Source: an uncultured Collinsella sp. (GTDB taxonomy: Bacteria; Actinomycetota; Coriobacteriia; Coriobacteriales; Coriobacteriaceae). Taken from it: a DNA stretch of 7,304 bases. The notes under the pieces are model-generated. The model saw only the letters and a list, made by a program, of their open reading frames with translations. It did not search any database and was not told where the DNA came from. Below, piece after piece: positions 6,214 to 7,304 of this stretch; position 1 is the stretch's first letter; every line of letters starts with the position of its first letter. Location of the stretch: assembly GCA_902494605.1 (NCBI GenBank), contig CABUUG010000092.1, forward strand, positions 1-7,304, given 5' to 3'. Made by a program: the position numbers and the translations under genes.

Positions 6214-7215
6214 ATGCTCGATAAAGGCAAACATTTTCCGCAGTCATATGCAAGAATGCTATTCTCGGCCGTTGGAATTCATCAAGATGGACAGCTGCTT
6301 ATAACAATTGATCCTTGGGATGAACGCCGTGCGCGCGAGCTTATGCAGGAAGAGCTCATGCTTCGTCTTTACAACCATGTGTATGCGGATCCGGTCTATT
6401 GGAATAATCTTGGGGTTGAAGATCGCATCTTTCAGCTGGCATCCGCTATTGCGGTCGTTGAACCGGATGCTGTGTTTTGCGGATCGACGGCAGCGCTGCT
6501 CTACGGCATCGGCTCGGCGTATACGCTTCTGGATAAAGTGCAAGTACTGCTGCCACGGTCTACAAGGCGTGATACGTATGAGTTCGTTGAATACAAGCGC
6601 TGGCGGGCGGGCGAAGTGTGGCGGCTAGGTCTGTTTACACTGACGGATCCGTGTCGAACGGTTGTTGATATCGCTCGAACGAGCGCCTTTCGCTATGCGC
6701 TGGGCTATGTCGATGGCTTGGCCCGTGAGTACGATGTCGAACGCGAAGAACTGCGAGCATACGCGCAGGCAAATTGCCGAGGGTTGCATGGCATCGCGCG
6801 TGCTTTTGACGTTTTTGAGTATATGGACGGCAGGTCAGACAATGGCGGCGAGTCTGAGGCGAGAGCAGCGATGATTCTCGCTGGGGTTGCCGCGCCCGAG
6901 CTTCAAGTTGAGATAACGCGACCGGGAAACGCTGGCTATTATCTAGCAGATTATGGCTGGCAGATGCCAGGCGGCTCATGGACGCTGGCAGAGCTGCATG
7001 GGCTAGGCAAGTTTGAAGACGAAGCTCAAAATGATCCAGAGCAGGCGGCGGCAAAAACGTATCGAGCGGCCCTCATGCGCGACGCGAACCTTCGCGCCAT
7101 GGGCCACAACGTCATTCATTTCAAACTCTCGGACACCTATGACGTAGAATCGTTCGGTGCCATGATGCGCGGCTACGGCATTCCGACAACAAAACCCTAC
7201 GCCGAATCCCGATAG
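6214..7215 (+). CDS. Orphan AbiEi-like protein with predicted nuclease-fold C-terminus
   Basis: This protein of about 333 residues resembles actinobacterial AbiEi-like proteins annotated as type IV toxin-antitoxin antitoxins. The middle has the usual pattern: VFCGSTAALLYGIG (about 88-100), PRSTRR, TLTDPCRTVVDIAR (143-155), then a helical stretch. The C-terminal third carries GGESEAR (E213, E215), YLADYGW (D246) and LAELHGLGKFE (E260, K266), followed by YRAALMRDANLRAMGHNVIHF. This resembles the Vsr/DUF559 (PD-(D/E)XK-like) layout, so a nuclease-like fold is inferred; activity is not shown. The start is uncertain: ATG 6214 has GGGG 6 nt upstream, but GTG 6193, ATG 6196 and ATG 6202 are in frame and a leaderless start is possible. 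No AbiEii toxin partner is in the window. GC in sampled lines is about 45-58%, below the selenium genes, which suggests transfer. It lies between two matching inverted repeats. Confidence 0.72.
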   Translation: MLDKGKHFPQSYARMLFSAVGIHQDGQLLITIDPWDERRARELMQEELMLRLYNHVYADPVYWNNLGVEDRIFQLASAIAVVEPDAVFCGSTAALLYGIGSAYTLLDKVQVLLPRSTRRDTYEFVEYKRWRAGEVWRLGLFTLTDPCRTVVDIARTSAFRYALGYVDGLAREYDVEREELRAYAQANCRGLHGIARAFDVFEYMDGRSDNGGESEARAAMILAGVAAPELQVEITRPGNAGYYLADYGWQMPGGSWTLAELHGLGKFEDEAQNDPEQAAAKTYRAALMRDANLRAMGHNVIHFKLSDTYDVESFGAMMRGYGIPTTKPYAESR

Positions 7216-7243
7216 CGAAATCGTTCGCGGTCCACCTTCAATA

Positions 7244-7304
7244 AGTTGCGGTGAAATACGGACTGTTGAGGCCTTTAAAGGCATGAAACAGTCCGTATTT
7301 CACC
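7244..7304. repeat. Inverted-repeat element, copy 2 (cut by window end)
   Basis: The left arm 7244-7264 is identical to that of copy 1, and the right arm starts at 7290 and runs off the window after 15 bases. Pairing extends inward by three more bases here (7265-7267 with 7287-7289), so 18 bp of stem are visible. The 25-nt region between the 21-bp arms has the same length as in copy 1 but a different sequence, centred on the perfect 12-bp palindrome GCCTTTAAAGGC (7271-7282). The full element would end about 6 bp past the window. Confidence 0.85.

Noticed and set aside
7215..7228. GCGAA-ATCG-TTCGC hairpin after the AbiEi-like gene as a terminator
   Set aside because: The stem is only 5 bp and no T-tract follows.
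7003..7284. A 93-codon minus-strand reading frame with VRISPQL
   Set aside because: It is antisense to the AbiEi-like gene, and the VRISPQL part is the translated repeat arm that also appears at 5961-6005.
5960..7304. CRISPR array from the repeated arms
   Set aside because: The two repeat copies are about 1.28 kb apart with a gene between them, and each is a palindrome with its own loop rather than a repeat-spacer series.

Overview
The window looks like a chromosomal segment of a high-GC member of the Coriobacteriia, most likely Collinsella or a close relative. The core genes are about 63-66% GC in hand-counted samples. A selenium gene set sits beside a BrnQ carrier and CCA-encoding tRNAs. 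The genus call is an inference from gene content and style; I could not run a search.

Positions 1-4205 hold a tightly packed plus-strand selenium operon. It contains a 5'-truncated GT4-type glycosyltransferase, selD, yedF, a DUF3343 small protein and a cysteine-desulfurase-like PLP enzyme. selD is itself a selenoprotein: an in-frame TGA at 1109-1111 falls exactly at the catalytic residue 17, and a SECIS-type hairpin follows it. Gene-start prediction that treats TGA as stop would cut off the catalytic N-terminus. The glycosyltransferase and selD overlap by 8 bp, and DUF3343 and the desulfurase overlap as ATGA. The probable flow is that the desulfurase mobilises Se or S from cysteine or selenocysteine, YedF and DUF3343 act as persulfide/perselenide carriers, and SelD makes selenophosphate. 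The glycosyltransferase partner is the least explained member.

Positions 4206-5631 hold a strong intrinsic terminator and then brnQ, a branched-chain amino-acid carrier. Positions 5632-5930 hold a textbook sigma-70 promoter, tRNA-Pro(TGG), tRNA-Gly(TCC) and a terminator.

Positions 5931-7304 are accessory. A lower-GC gene for an orphan AbiEi-like protein with a predicted nuclease-fold C-terminus lies between two copies of a 67-bp inverted-repeat element. The copies have the same 21-bp arm and 25-nt loops of different sequence; the second copy is cut by the window end. This repeat-gene-repeat arrangement is the best candidate for something undescribed here.
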